DNA from: Vicinamibacterales bacterium
Lineage (GTDB): Bacteria; Acidobacteriota; Vicinamibacteria; Vicinamibacterales; JAKQTR01
NCBI GenBank assembly: GCA_025456345.1
Contig: JALOKU010000010.1
Span: forward strand, 1-58,917
DNA: 58,917 nucleotides
Reading direction: 5' to 3'
This document shows positions 24,293 to 34,510 of the stretch, piece after piece (positions within the stretch are counted from its first letter, which is position 1; every line of letters starts with the position of its first letter). The position numbers and the translations under genes are program-made. The notes beneath the pieces are model-generated. The model saw only the letters and a list, made by a program, of their open reading frames with translations, searched no databases and had not been told where the DNA came from.

Positions 24293-27200
24293 ATGCGCGT
24301 GCGCGTAGCGGCAGCGGCGTTGCTTCTGGCGTTGGCGTCGGCGGCGATGGCTGCCGCGCAGGGCACGACGTCACGTCTTACCGGCCAGGTGACCGACTCG
24401 ACTGGAGCGGTGCTCCCCGGCGTCACCGTGACCCTGACCAACGACGGCACCGGAGTCAGCTTCAGCACCGTGACGACGGCCGCTGGCGCGTACGTGTTCG
24501 AGGCGCTGCCCAGCGGTTCGTACACGGTGAAGTTCGAGCTGCAGGGTTTCAAGACGCTCAGCTCGAAGGGCAATCGCGTAGCCATCGGCCAGCCGACCAG
24601 TGTCGACGCGCAGATGGCCCCGGGCGAGCTGTCAGAGACCGTGCAGGTCACGGGGCGCGTCGAGACCGTCCAGACCACCAACTCGGGCAACATCGGGAGC
24701 GTGGTCGACCAGAGAACGATCGAGGCGTTCCCGCTCGTCTCCGGCGGCGGCCGGGGGCGCAATCCCCTCGACATCGTGTTGATCCAGCCCGGCGTCGTGT
24801 CCGGGGCGAATACCGGCGGCGGCACGCACGTGAACGGCGCGCGGGACCGCTCCTGGAACTACACGCTGGACGGCATCGACACCAACGAAACGAGCGCGGG
24901 GGGCTCGAACTTCTCTCCGCTTCGCACGAACCCGGATTCGCTGTCCGAGTTCAAGATCCTGACGGGCAACACCACCGCGGAGTTCGGCCGGAACAGCGGC
25001 GGCCAGGTGGCCATGATTACCCGCTCGGGCACGAACCAGTATCGTGGCACCGCCTTCTACTTCCTGCGCCGGCCCGAGCTCAACGCGAACGAGTGGGAGT
25101 CCAACCTCAAGGGGATTGCGAAACGCCAGGAGAACCAGGACATCTACGGCTTCAGCATCGGCGGACCCATCAAGAAGAACAAGCTGTTCTTCTTCGGCAA
25201 CCTCCAGGTGCTGCGCGCGGATCGGACGGTCTCCACGACCAGTACGGTGTACACCGAGTCGGCGAAGAAGGGGACCTGGCGCTACGTGGTCGGCGGACGC
25301 AACCAGCCTGCCGGCGTGTCGGGCGCTACGGTGGACGCCTCCGGCAACGTGCTCCCTGGCATCCAGATTGGCACGTACAGCATTCCCGGCAGTGACCCGG
25401 CGGGCCAGGGGCTGAACCAGTCCATCCAGCAGCAGCTGGCGAAGATGCCGCTGCCGAACATCTTCACGACGGGTGACGGGCTCAACACCGCCGGCCTCCT
25501 GTTCAACGCCCTCGAAGAAGAGAAACAGTACGACTCCACGTTCCGGCTCGACTACGCGTTCAGCAACAAGCACTACTTCTTCGCCCGGGTGTCGTGGGGC
25601 CAGCAGGACACCTACTGCGACAGCGCGAACGGCGGGCTGGCGCGCTACCCCGGCGGCGGGTGCATCGTCAACACCTACCGGTCGCCGGTCAACTACGCGC
25701 TCAGCTGGCGCTGGAACCCGGCCGGTAACGTCGTCAACGAGTTCGTGTTCGGGCAGAACCATTTCTTCTTCGATTTCCAGATCCCGACGGCGGACGCGAA
25801 GACCTACACGTACCTCAGCACGCCGGTCACCATGCCCGACACCTACGACTTCGGCAACAAGCGCACGCTCAATACGTGGCAGTTCGTCGACAACCTGACG
25901 TGGGTCACCGGGCCGCACAGCCTCAAGTTCGGGTTGAACATGCGGTTCGGGAGCCACCAGGACACCCGGGGGTCGATCGGGTCGTACAACGCGGCGCCCT
26001 ATCTCGACTTCAGCACGTCTGTGAATACGGTGGACCTGACGACGTTCAAGATCCCGACCGACATCAACACCACCTTCGACCGCGGCCCCCTGCTGTCGAG
26101 CGTCAACTTCCTGCTCGGCCGCGTGGGCACGCTCTCCCAGGGGTTCGTGGCCTCGGGCGACGTCTACGCGCCCGGAGGCACGCTGTTCGACTTCACGGCG
26201 ACGTACCCGGAGATTGACCTGTTCGCCCAGGACACGTGGCGGATCAGCCGGAATCTGACGATGGACCTCGGGTTCCGGTGGGAAATGAAGCTGACCCCCA
26301 CGAACCCGGACGGCCTGATCAGCCGTCCGGACCAGCTCGTGCGCGTCGGGGCTCCCGGCTCGAGCACGCTGAAATGGGTGACGGGCTCGCTCTACGACGA
26401 CGACATCAACAACTTCGGACCGTCCATCGGCGCGTCCTGGGACCCGAAGGGCGACGGGCGAAGCGTCATCCGCGGCAACTACCGCCTCGCCTACGATCGC
26501 ATCAACACGTTCGTCTTCTCCTCGGCCATCTTCCAGAGCATCCCGGGCATCACGGCAAGCGTCGCCAACACCGAGTACGGGACGGCCGGCGGCCGGCTGA
26601 CGGGCACGCTGCCCACCCTCCAGCCGACGGTGACGCCGGGTGCCTTCGTGCAGCCGCCAGCCACCGGCTCGTCGAGCATGCGCGTGGTCGACCCGGACTT
26701 CCAGTCGCCGATGACCCACGGCTGGGCGATCAGCTACCAGCGCGAGCTGTTCAACCAGGCGACGATCTTCGAGGCGGCCTACATCGGCCGGCGGGCCGAG
26801 CACCTGTTCGGGGCGTACAACGTCAACCAGGCCGAACTCGTCAGCAACGGGTTCCTGGAGGCGTTCAACATCGTCAAGGCGGGCGGCGAAAGCCCGCTGA
26901 TGAACCAGCTGCTGGCGCCGCACTCGGCGAAGCCGGCCAGCCAGACGGGATCCCAGTGGGTGCGCAGCAACTTCGCCTCATCGCTGACGCTGAATTCCGT
27001 CGCCGGCCTGGCCTCGACGTTTGCGACGCGCGTCCAGGGCGGCGTGGCGCTGCCGGTGCTCGCCGGGTTCAGCCCCTACTTCTTCTATCCGTACCCGCAG
27101 TTCCTGGGCGGTGTGAACGTCATCGACTCGAACGACTACTCGAGATACAACGCCCTGCAGCTCAAGCTCGAGCGGCGGTTCCGGCAGGGCTATGGCTGGC

Positions 27201-27910
27201 TGGTGGGCTACACGCTGGCCCGATCGAAGGACACGCGTTCGTTCGACCCGGCGTTCACCGTCGTCGGCACGGCGAACGCGCAGTCGGCCTCGAGCACCCC
27301 GTTCGATATCAAGAACCGGGACCTCAACTACGCGAGGTCGGACTTCGACCGACTGCACTCTCTGCAGACCACGTTCGTCGTGGAGCTGCCGTTCGGGCAG
27401 GGCAAGGCCGTCGGCGGGGGCGCCGAGGGCGTCCTGCAGCAGATCATCGGCGGGTGGGAGACGGCCGCGGCCATCACCTGGCAGAGCGGCCGTCCGTTCA
27501 CGATCTACTCGGGCAGCAACACGCTGTCGAATGTCGTGCAGACGCCGGCGGACTGCTCGGGTTGCGCGTCCGATCTGGGCTACGTCCACGACGAGGGCGG
27601 CCTCGTGTGGTTCATCGATGCGGAGGGGCGCGCGAAGTACACCACGCCGGCCGCCGGGCAATTCGGGAGCAGCGGCCGCAACTCGCTGACCGGGCCGCGG
27701 TGGTTCAACGTGAGCCTCTCGCTCGTGAAGCGCATCAAGTGGGGGACCACGCAGTCGGTGGAAGTCCGGGCCGACGCCCTCAACCTGACGAACACGCCGT
27801 CGTTCGGCCTGCCGACGGCGACGGCCACCAGCGCGACCTTCGGCCGCATCTATGACTCGGTGTCGAGCTTCTCGAGGAAGATCATCCTCGGCTTCAAGTA
27901 CTCGTTCTAG
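24293..27910 (+). CDS. TonB-dependent receptor with carboxypeptidase-regulatory domain (Oar-like)
   Basis: The 1205-residue outer-membrane protein has a signal peptide (VRVAAAALLLALASAAMAAAQ), a CarboxypepD_reg/Cna-B-like beta domain (about 25-115, RLTGQVTDSTGAVLPGVTV, AGAYVFEALPSGSYTVKF), a plug (about 120-240, with the TLDGIDTNE and SGGQVAMITRSGTN segments) and a large beta-barrel ending in ILGFKYSF with a terminal Phe, as expected for BAM substrates. Such giant Oar-like receptors are expanded in Acidobacteriota and probably import oligosaccharides or peptides; the ligand cannot be read here. The second ATG at 24293 is chosen because GGAGG ends 7 bp before it, whereas the ATG at 24287 would leave only 1 bp. 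Confidence 0.92.
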   Translation: MRVRVAAAALLLALASAAMAAAQGTTSRLTGQVTDSTGAVLPGVTVTLTNDGTGVSFSTVTTAAGAYVFEALPSGSYTVKFELQGFKTLSSKGNRVAIGQPTSVDAQMAPGELSETVQVTGRVETVQTTNSGNIGSVVDQRTIEAFPLVSGGGRGRNPLDIVLIQPGVVSGANTGGGTHVNGARDRSWNYTLDGIDTNETSAGGSNFSPLRTNPDSLSEFKILTGNTTAEFGRNSGGQVAMITRSGTNQYRGTAFYFLRRPELNANEWESNLKGIAKRQENQDIYGFSIGGPIKKNKLFFFGNLQVLRADRTVSTTSTVYTESAKKGTWRYVVGGRNQPAGVSGATVDASGNVLPGIQIGTYSIPGSDPAGQGLNQSIQQQLAKMPLPNIFTTGDGLNTAGLLFNALEEEKQYDSTFRLDYAFSNKHYFFARVSWGQQDTYCDSANGGLARYPGGGCIVNTYRSPVNYALSWRWNPAGNVVNEFVFGQNHFFFDFQIPTADAKTYTYLSTPVTMPDTYDFGNKRTLNTWQFVDNLTWVTGPHSLKFGLNMRFGSHQDTRGSIGSYNAAPYLDFSTSVNTVDLTTFKIPTDINTTFDRGPLLSSVNFLLGRVGTLSQGFVASGDVYAPGGTLFDFTATYPEIDLFAQDTWRISRNLTMDLGFRWEMKLTPTNPDGLISRPDQLVRVGAPGSSTLKWVTGSLYDDDINNFGPSIGASWDPKGDGRSVIRGNYRLAYDRINTFVFSSAIFQSIPGITASVANTEYGTAGGRLTGTLPTLQPTVTPGAFVQPPATGSSSMRVVDPDFQSPMTHGWAISYQRELFNQATIFEAAYIGRRAEHLFGAYNVNQAELVSNGFLEAFNIVKAGGESPLMNQLLAPHSAKPASQTGSQWVRSNFASSLTLNSVAGLASTFATRVQGGVALPVLAGFSPYFFYPYPQFLGGVNVIDSNDYSRYNALQLKLERRFRQGYGWLVGYTLARSKDTRSFDPAFTVVGTANAQSASSTPFDIKNRDLNYARSDFDRLHSLQTTFVVELPFGQGKAVGGGAEGVLQQIIGGWETAAAITWQSGRPFTIYSGSNTLSNVVQTPADCSGCASDLGYVHDEGGLVWFIDAEGRAKYTTPAAGQFGSSGRNSLTGPRWFNVSLSLVKRIKWGTTQSVEVRADALNLTNTPSFGLPTATATSATFGRIYDSVSSFSRKIILGFKYSF

Positions 27911-27918
27911 AATCCGGA

Positions 27919-27948
27919 GGGCGCCCGGCTGCCGGTGGCCGGGCGCCC
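27919..27948. terminator. Bidirectional terminator hairpin between the receptor gene and clpB
   Basis: GGGCGCCCGGC (27919-27929) and GCCGGGCGCCC (27938-27948) form a perfect 11-bp stem with an 8-nt loop in the 48-bp gap between the two convergent genes. There is no T-tract on either side, so efficiency is uncertain. Confidence 0.65.
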
Positions 27949-27958
27949 CCGCCTGCCG

Positions 27959-30580
27959 CTAGGCGGCGCCGGCCTCGGGCGGGGCGCCCTTCACGAACGC
28001 CAGGTCGTCGCCGGCCGCCTCGACGCGGATCGAGTCGCCGTCCGCGAACGCGCCCTGCAGCATCTCCATCGCCAGCGGATCGAGCAGCTTGCGCTGAATG
28101 GTCCGCTTCAGCGGGCGGGCGCCGTACACGGGGTCGTAGCCGTCCTCGACGAGCAGGTTGCGCGCCTTGTCCGTGAGCTCGAGGCGGATCTTGCGCGCCT
28201 CGAGGCGCTTCACCAGCCGCCGCAGCTGGATGTCGACAATCTGCGCCAGGTGCCCCCGGCCGAGCGAGTGGAAGACGATGATCTCGTCCACCCGGTTGAG
28301 GAACTCGGGCCGGAAGTGCGCGCGCAGCGCCTCCATGATGCGTTCGCGCACGTCGGCGGCCACGGCCTCTCCTGGCCGGCCGCTGTGATCGGCGAGGTAC
28401 TGGCTGCCGAGATTCGACGTCATGATCACCACGGTGTTCTTGAAGTCCACCGTGCGGCCCTTCCCGTCGGTCAGCCTTCCGTCGTCGAGCAGTTGCAGGA
28501 GCACGTTCAGCACGTCCGCGTGGGCTTTCTCGATCTCGTCGAACAACACCACCGCGTACGGCCGGCGGCGGATGGCCTCGGTGAGCTGGCCGGCCTCGTC
28601 GTAGCCGACGTATCCCGGCGGCGCGCCGATCATCCGCGACACGGTGTGCTTCTCCTGGTACTCGGACATGTCGATGCGCACCATCGCCTGCTCATCGTCG
28701 AACAGGAACTCGGCCAGCGCGCGCGCCAGTTCGGTCTTGCCGACCCCGGTCGGGCCGAGGAACAGGAAGCTGCCGAGCGGCCGATTGGGATCCTGCAGCC
28801 CGGCCCTGGCGCGGCGGATGGCGTTGGCCACCGACACGATCGCGTCGTCCTGGCCGACGACGCGCAGGTGGAGGCGCTCCTCCATCTTGATGAGCTTCTG
28901 GATCTCGCCTTCCATCAGGCGGCTGACCGGCACGCCGGTCCACTTGCTCACCACGCCGGCGATGTCCTCCTCGTCGACTTCCTCCTTGAGCATCTTCGTG
29001 TCGCGCTGGAGGTCGGCCAGGCGCTGCTCCGCGTCCCGAATCTGCCGCTCGGTGTCGGGGACGCGGCCGTACTGCAGCTCCGACGCCTTCGCGAAGTCGC
29101 CGGCCCGCTGCGCGCCCTCGATCTCGTGCCGCAGGCGCTCGAGCTCCTGCTTGTGCGCACGGGCGTCCTGGATGGCGGCCTTTTCCTGCTGCCAATGGCT
29201 CCGGAGGCGGTTGCCCGTCTCCTTGAGGTCGGCCAGTTCGCGCTCGAGGCGCCCGAGCCGGTCGGTGGACGCCGCGTCGGTCTCCTTGCGCAGCGCCTGC
29301 GCTTCGATCTCGAGCTGCATCACCCGGCGCTCGACCTCGTCGAGTTCCGCCGGCATGGAGTCGATTTCCATGCGCAGCTTCGAGGCGGCCTCGTCGACCA
29401 GGTCGATGGCCTTGTCCGGCAGGAAGCGGTCGGTGATGTAGCGGTGCGACAGGACCGCCGCCGCCACGAGCGCCGTGTCCTTCAGCCGCACGCCGTGGTG
29501 AATCTCGTAGCGCTCGCGCAGGCCGCGGAGGATGCTGATGGTGTCTTCCACCGTCGGCTGGCCGACCACCACCGGCTGGAACCGGCGCTCGAGGGCGGCG
29601 TCCTTCTCGATGTGCTTGCGGTACTCGTCCAGCGTCGTCGCGCCGATGGTGTGCAGCTCGCCGCGGGCCAGCATCGGCTTGAGCATGTTGGACGCGTCGA
29701 TGGACCCCTCGGCGGCGCCCGCCCCGACCACCGTATGGAGTTCGTCGATGAAGAGCACCACCTGGCCGTCGGCGTCCGTGACCTCCTTCAGCACGGCCTT
29801 CAGCCGCTCTTCGAACTCGCCCCGGTATTTCGCGCCGGCGACGAGCGCGCCCATGTCGAGGCCGACCACGCGCTTGTGCTTGAGTCCCTCGGGCACGTCG
29901 CCGCGCACGATGCGCTGGGCGAGGCCTTCGACAATGGCCGTCTTGCCGACGCCGGGCTCGCCGATGAGCACCGGGTTGTTCTTCGTGCGGCGCGAGAGGA
30001 CCTGGATGACCCGCCGGATCTCCTCGTCGCGGCCGATGACCGGATCGAGCTTGCCGGCGCGCGCGAGTTCGGTGAGGTCGCGGCCGTACCGCTCGAGCGC
30101 CTGATACTTGCCCTCCGGGTTCTGGTCGGTGACCCGCTGCGAGCCCCGGATCGACTGGAGCGCCTCGAGGAGGCGATCGCGGGTCATCCCGCGGTCCCTG
30201 AGCAGCCGCGCCGACTCCGCCCTGCCGCTCTCGGCCGCGATCGCCAGCAGCAGGTGCTCGGTGCTGACGTACTCGTCCTTCATCTGCGCGGCCTCGTCCT
30301 GGGCGGCGCCGAGGACGGCGCGCAGCCGTGACGACGGGGCGGGCGTGGCGCCGCCGTGGGCCTGGGGCAGCTTCGCGAGGGCCGCGTCGGCGGCCGCCGT
30401 CAGGCCGCGCGGATCGAGGCCGAGCTTGCGCACGATGACGGGGGCGATGCCCTCAGCCTGCCCGAGCAGGGCGGCGAGCAGGTGCTCGGGTTCCGTCTGG
30501 GGATGACTGGCCGTGTCGGCGCGCTGCTGCGCGCCGAGGACCGCTTCCTGGGCCTTCTCGGTGAACTTGTTCAGCGTCAT
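27959..30580 (-). CDS. clpB: ATP-dependent disaggregase ClpB
   Basis: An 873-residue Hsp104/ClpB chaperone: N-terminal Clp-N repeats (1-150), AAA+ domain 1 with Walker [10 protein letters not shown] (about 210) and arginine-finger region, the coiled-coil M domain (about 410-530, [21 protein letters not shown]) that marks ClpB rather than ClpA/C, AAA+ domain 2 with GPTGVGKTE (about 615) and a C-terminal small domain. With DnaK/DnaJ it pulls proteins out of aggregates. No MYFF or IGF loop is needed or seen. It is the last gene of the hspR-cbpA-clpB operon, 3 bp after cbpA, so it is expected to be under HspR control from the promoter at 31968-31997. Confidence 0.96.
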   Translation of the reverse strand: MTLNKFTEKAQEAVLGAQQRADTASHPQTEPEHLLAALLGQAEGIAPVIVRKLGLDPRGLTAAADAALAKLPQAHGGATPAPSSRLRAVLGAAQDEAAQMKDEYVSTEHLLLAIAAESGRAESARLLRDRGMTRDRLLEALQSIRGSQRVTDQNPEGKYQALERYGRDLTELARAGKLDPVIGRDEEIRRVIQVLSRRTKNNPVLIGEPGVGKTAIVEGLAQRIVRGDVPEGLKHKRVVGLDMGALVAGAKYRGEFEERLKAVLKEVTDADGQVVLFIDELHTVVGAGAAEGSIDASNMLKPMLARGELHTIGATTLDEYRKHIEKDAALERRFQPVVVGQPTVEDTISILRGLRERYEIHHGVRLKDTALVAAAVLSHRYITDRFLPDKAIDLVDEAASKLRMEIDSMPAELDEVERRVMQLEIEAQALRKETDAASTDRLGRLERELADLKETGNRLRSHWQQEKAAIQDARAHKQELERLRHEIEGAQRAGDFAKASELQYGRVPDTERQIRDAEQRLADLQRDTKMLKEEVDEEDIAGVVSKWTGVPVSRLMEGEIQKLIKMEERLHLRVVGQDDAIVSVANAIRRARAGLQDPNRPLGSFLFLGPTGVGKTELARALAEFLFDDEQAMVRIDMSEYQEKHTVSRMIGAPPGYVGYDEAGQLTEAIRRRPYAVVLFDEIEKAHADVLNVLLQLLDDGRLTDGKGRTVDFKNTVVIMTSNLGSQYLADHSGRPGEAVAADVRERIMEALRAHFRPEFLNRVDEIIVFHSLGRGHLAQIVDIQLRRLVKRLEARKIRLELTDKARNLLVEDGYDPVYGARPLKRTIQRKLLDPLAMEMLQGAFADGDSIRVEAAGDDLAFVKGAPPEAGAA

Positions 30581-30583
30581 GGG

Positions 30584-31582
30584 CTACGAACTCGACGGCG
30601 TCGAGTCCTCCTCGAGTGCTTTCAGGGATTCGTAGAGCCGCGTCTGTTCCGGCGTCAGCGAACGGGGCAGCCTGACGTCGACGGTGGCGTAGAGGTCTCC
30701 GCGATCGTCCTGGCGCCGGACGGCCGGCATCCCGTGTCCCCTGAGGCGCAGCACCTGGCCGTTCTGCGTGGCCGGCGGGACCTTGAGCCGCAGGTGCTTG
30801 CCGTCGATGCTCGGGACGTCGGCCTCTCCGCCCAGCACGGCCGTGGTGACCGGCACCTGGACGTGGACGTGGAGGTCGCGGCCCCGCCGCTCGAAGCGGG
30901 GGTGGGGCAGCAGGTGCACCCGCAGATAGAGGTCGCCCGCCGTCGCCCCTCCCGCGCCGTGTTCTCCCTCGCCCGTCACGCGGACCCTCGAGCCGTCGTT
31001 CACGCCCGCGGGGATCCTGACGTCCACGCTGCGGGTGTGTCCGTCGTGCTTGATCGCAAAGCGGCGCATCGCCCCGTGGAACGCCTCTTCGAGGGTCAGC
31101 TCCAGGTCCTGCTCGACGTCCCGGCCCCGTTTGGCCCGCGACGCGCGGCCCTGGCGGGGCGTCCGGCCCTCGGATTCGGGCGGGGCGCCTCCGAAGAACG
31201 CGTGGAAGAAGTCCGAGAACGGGTCTTGATCACCGAAGATCCGCCGCATCTCGTCTTCCGTCATCGTCCGGAAGCCGCCCTCGCCGCCCCCGGCGTTCAC
31301 CGTCCAGGCGCCGTCGCCGAAGGGCCCCGGCCGGCCCTGCTGCTGGGCCTGCTCGTACTGGCGCCAGTTGGCGCCCAGTTCGTCGTACTTGCGCCGCTTG
31401 TCCGGGTCGCCGAGCACCTCATAGGCCTCGTTGACGGACTTGAAGCGCGACTCGGCCGTCTTGTCGCCCGGGTTGACGTCCGGGTGCATCTTTCGCGCGA
31501 GTTTGCGGTACGCCTGCTTGATGTCCTTGTCCGTCGCGGTCTTCGCGACGCCCAGGGTGGCGTAGTAGTCCTTGAATTCCAC
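30584..31582 (-). CDS. cbpA: DnaJ-type co-chaperone without zinc finger (CbpA-like)
   Basis: A 332-residue protein with a J domain at residues 1-70 (HPD motif at 33-35), a Gly/Phe/Gln-rich linker (about 75-150) and two C-terminal substrate-binding beta domains (VEQDLELTLEEAFHGAMRRF and DLHVHVQVPVTTAVLGGEADVP). The CXXCXGXG zinc repeats of classical DnaJ are absent, so it is a type II/CbpA co-chaperone that stimulates DnaK ATPase. No dnaK or grpE gene lies in this window. It sits between hspR and clpB on the minus strand with 14-bp and 3-bp gaps. Confidence 0.92.
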   Translation of the reverse strand: MEFKDYYATLGVAKTATDKDIKQAYRKLARKMHPDVNPGDKTAESRFKSVNEAYEVLGDPDKRRKYDELGANWRQYEQAQQQGRPGPFGDGAWTVNAGGGEGGFRTMTEDEMRRIFGDQDPFSDFFHAFFGGAPPESEGRTPRQGRASRAKRGRDVEQDLELTLEEAFHGAMRRFAIKHDGHTRSVDVRIPAGVNDGSRVRVTGEGEHGAGGATAGDLYLRVHLLPHPRFERRGRDLHVHVQVPVTTAVLGGEADVPSIDGKHLRLKVPPATQNGQVLRLRGHGMPAVRRQDDRGDLYATVDVRLPRSLTPEQTRLYESLKALEEDSTPSSS

Positions 31583-31596
31583 CGCAGCTCCCGGGC

Positions 31597-31941
31597 CTAC
31601 AGCCCCAGCACCTCGATCAGGTGCTCGAGTTCACGCGCCAGGCGCCGCCGGCCCACCTGCCGGCCGAGCGTCGCGTCCGACATCATGGGGCGCATCCGCC
31701 GGACAACTTCCGCCACATCGAGGAGGCGCTGCACGCCGGCCAGGTTGATCCCCCCGTCATCGACCAGGCGCTTGATCAGCCGCAGCCGGTCGATTTCGTT
31801 CCGGGAGTACACGCGGACGCTGCCAATCGTGCGGGTGGGCTGGACGAGCCCCAGGCGCTCGTACTTGCGCAGCGTCTGGGGGTGCATGCCGAGTTCCCGT
31901 GCCGCCATGCTGATGAAGAACAGCTCGTCGCGCTGAGTCAT
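31597..31941 (-). CDS. hspR: HspR-type heat-shock repressor (MerR family)
   Basis: A 114-residue MerR-like regulator with the HspR hallmark ISMAARELGMHPQTLRKYERLGLVQP and the second helical element VRVYSRNEIDRLRLIKRLVDDGGINLAGVQRLLD, followed by a short C-terminal helix instead of an effector domain. In actinobacteria HspR represses its own chaperone operon with DnaK as co-repressor by binding HAIR elements (CTTGAGT-N7-ACTCAAG). Here a HAIR-like site overlaps the operon promoter, and the target genes cbpA and clpB follow in the same operon, making autoregulation very likely. Confidence 0.93.
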   Translation of the reverse strand: MTQRDELFFISMAARELGMHPQTLRKYERLGLVQPTRTIGSVRVYSRNEIDRLRLIKRLVDDGGINLAGVQRLLDVAEVVRRMRPMMSDATLGRQVGRRRLARELEHLIEVLGL

Positions 31942-31967
31942 GCTGTCGCGTCACTCGCCATATCTCG

Positions 31968-31997
31968 AGTATAGGTCTTGATACGAGACGTGTCAAG
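31968..31997 (-). promoter_or_regulatory. hspR promoter overlapped by a HAIR-like operator
   Basis: On the minus strand TTGACA (31991-31996), a 17-bp spacer and TATACT (31968-31973) form a near-consensus sigma-70 promoter. The interval 31977-31997 reads CTTGATA-N7-TGTCAAG on the plus strand, with CTTGA/TCAAG outer arms in exactly the HAIR spacing, overlapping the -35 box and spacer. HspR bound there would block RNA polymerase. Confidence 0.85.
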
Positions 31998-32048
31998 TCC
32001 AGCCGGGTTCTTGACCGCGGGCGGGGCGCGGTCCATCATCAACGGGCC

Positions 32049-33584
32049 ATGACGATTCCGCTGGACCTCATCCTCTGCGCGCTCGCGGGTCTCATCCTGG
32101 GATTCCTCGGGGGCTGGTTCGTGTCGAGCGGCAGGGCGCGCCAGGCCGCCGCGCTTGCCGTGGCCGAGTCGGAAGCGCGGATCACCCGCGATCTGACGTC
32201 GGCGGTGGAGGCGCGTGCGCGTCTCGACGCCACGCTGCAGGCCGAGCGCCAGTCCGCCGCTGATTCGTCGCGCCAGTTCGAGGAACGGCTCTCCGAGCTG
32301 CAGGCGCGGGTGGTCGCGCAGGAGCGAGACATCAAGGGCGCGACTGGCGATCTGCTGGCGTTGCGGGGCCGGGAGGGGCAGCTCGCGGCGGAACTGGCGA
32401 AGGAGCGTGAGGGCTTCCAGCAGCGGCTGGCGTCCTACCAGGACGCCGAGGATCGGATGGAGAAGGCCTTCAAGGCGCTGTCAGCAGCGACGCTGGATGC
32501 GAACACGGCGCGGTTCCTCGATCTGGCCGCCGCGAAGTTCGAAACGCTCAAGGGAGATGCCCAGCACGATCTGGCGGAACGCCAGCAGCACATCCAGACC
32601 GTACTGGATCCGATGCGCAGCGCGCTCGAGAAGGTCGAGAAGACCCTCGCGGACGTGGAATCGAGCCGCCAGCAGGAGCGCGGCCAGCTCTCGACCCACC
32701 TGACGGGCCTGGCCGACGGGCAGAAGGGGCTCGAAACGGAGACCCGACGGCTCGTGCAGGCCCTTCGCGCGCCCCAGGTGCGCGGCCGATGGGGCGAAAT
32801 CCAGCTGCGGCGCGTGGTCGAACTGGCCGGCATGGAAGAGCACTGCGACTTCGAGGTCCAGCAGACGATTTCGGCGGAGTCCGCGGTGCTCCGGCCCGAC
32901 CTCATCGTCACGCTGCCTGGCGGCCGGAGCGTCGTCGTGGACGCGAAGGCGCCGTTGATGGCGTACCTCGAGGCGGTCGAGGCCGCCGACCCGGACGTTC
33001 GGGACGCGCGCCTGCGAGACCACGCGGCGCAGGTGCGTGCGCACGTCACCAAGCTCGGCGGGAAAGGGTACTGGGAGCACGCGCCCGAGTCGGCCGACTT
33101 CGTCGTGCTCTTCCTGCCGGGTGAGGCCTTCTTCAGTGCCGCGCTGCAGCACGACCAGGGTCTGCTCGAGTACGGCGTCGAACGGCGCGTCTTCCTCGCG
33201 GGCCCGGTGACGTTGCTCGCGCTGCTGCGGACCGCCGCGTACGGCTGGACCCAGGAGAAGCTGGCCGCGCACGCCCAGGAGATCAGCCTGCTCGGGAAGG
33301 ACCTCTACGAGCGTCTCTGCACGATGTTCGAGCACCTCGACGAGCTGCGGCGCCGCCTCGATTCCGCCGTGCAGGCGCACAACGCCGCCGTCGGATCGCT
33401 CGAAACCCGCGTGCTGCCCGCCGCCCGCCGCTTCAAGGATCTCGGGATCGTCTCGGGAAAGGACCTGCTCGAGCCGGGGCCGGTCGATCATCAGCCCCGC
33501 CGCGTCCAGGCGCCGGAAGCCTCGCCGCCGCAGGGCCCTGCGCCTGTCGACGCGGAAGTCGTGCGCCGCGATCCCGCCCCCTGA
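32049..33584 (+). CDS. rmuC: DNA recombination protein RmuC
   Basis: A 511-residue protein with an N-terminal membrane anchor (LDLILCALAGLILGFLGGWFV, residues 5-25), a long coiled coil (about 30-235) and the RmuC endonuclease-like domain (about 250-450) with RGRWGEIQLRRVVELAGM, PDLIVTLPGGRSVVVDAKAP (D-x-K core) and FLPGEAFFSAAL. RmuC limits DNA inversions at short inverted repeats in E. coli and has a restriction-enzyme-like fold; the biochemical activity is unproven. Transcribed divergently from hspR. A weak promoter TTGACC-N17-CATCAT lies at 32011-32039, ending 9 bp before the ATG. Confidence 0.92.
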   Translation: MTIPLDLILCALAGLILGFLGGWFVSSGRARQAAALAVAESEARITRDLTSAVEARARLDATLQAERQSAADSSRQFEERLSELQARVVAQERDIKGATGDLLALRGREGQLAAELAKEREGFQQRLASYQDAEDRMEKAFKALSAATLDANTARFLDLAAAKFETLKGDAQHDLAERQQHIQTVLDPMRSALEKVEKTLADVESSRQQERGQLSTHLTGLADGQKGLETETRRLVQALRAPQVRGRWGEIQLRRVVELAGMEEHCDFEVQQTISAESAVLRPDLIVTLPGGRSVVVDAKAPLMAYLEAVEAADPDVRDARLRDHAAQVRAHVTKLGGKGYWEHAPESADFVVLFLPGEAFFSAALQHDQGLLEYGVERRVFLAGPVTLLALLRTAAYGWTQEKLAAHAQEISLLGKDLYERLCTMFEHLDELRRRLDSAVQAHNAAVGSLETRVLPAARRFKDLGIVSGKDLLEPGPVDHQPRRVQAPEASPPQGPAPVDAEVVRRDPAP

Positions 33585-33700
33585 GCTGCAGCGGGCCGCG
33601 GCCTTTCCACCGCGCCATGCTCGCCGGCGCCCCGGGCAGCCTGGCCGCCCAGTCTACCAGGCGGGGGCGCGGACGGCCGGAGTCGGCCTCGGTGATCCCG

Positions 33701-34510
33701 TCACGGCGTCCCGGCCGGAACCGAATCCCACTTGAACTCGGACCCCCACGTGCTGTGCGGGATGGCAAACACCACGAGCGTGACCAGGGCCGCCAGCATG
33801 ATGGCGGTCCGGGCCTGGCGGCCGCCGCGCATCTGGAACACCGCCCAGAGCCAGGCGACGCCGGCGACGAGCGTCTTGTTGTCGGTCAGGTCCCAGCCGA
33901 ACGGCACGCCGGTCCACCAGGCGCCGAACCCGTACCACTGCATGATCGGGCCGAGGATGAAGCCGCCGACGAGCAGCAGGGCGGCAGCGATGCCGGCCTC
34001 GCGCCTGGCCTGCGGCCACCGCGCGAGCGCGCTGAGCCCGGCGGCTGTCGAGAAGAGCATTCCGAGGAACATGGCGAGCACGTGGGGAATCAAGACGGCT
34101 GCAGGGACGTCGTTCCGGAACCGCGTAATCGCCGGCCGCTCGGGAAACACCGCGCGTTGGTCACCGCGCAGCAGCCGGACCTGGTACTCGAGTTTGCCCG
34201 CCACGGGTTGATGGGGGAGCGCCGCGGTCAGCGAGTCGCCATCTCGCACGAGCGGCAGCGTCTGCCACGCGTCGCCAGTGGGGTAGCGCCGCCACCGGAC
34301 CTCTCCGCTCGTCGCCGTGTTGGGTACCGTGAGGACGATGGGCTGATCGCCTGCGCCGGGATGGGTCCGCGTGAGCCTGAGCGAGACCTGCTCGCCGCCC
34401 AGCGTCACCGTCCCTCGCACGGGATACGTCGGCCCGCTCATCCGCTGGTACACCGCTGACGCCAGCGTGATCACCACCGCCGCTGCCCACAGCCACCGCC
34501 GGTTCTTCAT
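33701..34510 (-). CDS. Membrane protein of unknown function
   Basis: A 269-residue protein with an N-terminal signal anchor (RRWLWAAAVVITLASAVY), an extracytoplasmic beta-rich segment (about 30-135, VRGTVTLGGEQVSLRLTRTHPG, SGEVRWRRYPTGDAWQTLPL) and four C-terminal membrane helices (about 140-265, IPHVLAMFLGMLFSTAAGLSAL, AGIAAALLLVGGFILGPIMQW, TLVAGVAWLWAVFQM, TAIMLAALVTLVVFAIPH). The start ATG has GGAGAG 6 bp upstream. It lies in reverse orientation between rmuC and metK. I do not recognise a named family with confidence. Confidence 0.75.
   Translation of the reverse strand: MKNRRWLWAAAVVITLASAVYQRMSGPTYPVRGTVTLGGEQVSLRLTRTHPGAGDQPIVLTVPNTATSGEVRWRRYPTGDAWQTLPLVRDGDSLTAALPHQPVAGKLEYQVRLLRGDQRAVFPERPAITRFRNDVPAAVLIPHVLAMFLGMLFSTAAGLSALARWPQARREAGIAAALLLVGGFILGPIMQWYGFGAWWTGVPFGWDLTDNKTLVAGVAWLWAVFQMRGGRQARTAIMLAALVTLVVFAIPHSTWGSEFKWDSVPAGTP

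Noticed and set aside
27935-30331. A 798-codon plus-strand frame opposite clpB
   Set aside because: Shadow of clpB; no ribosome site, and the composition is that of an antisense frame.
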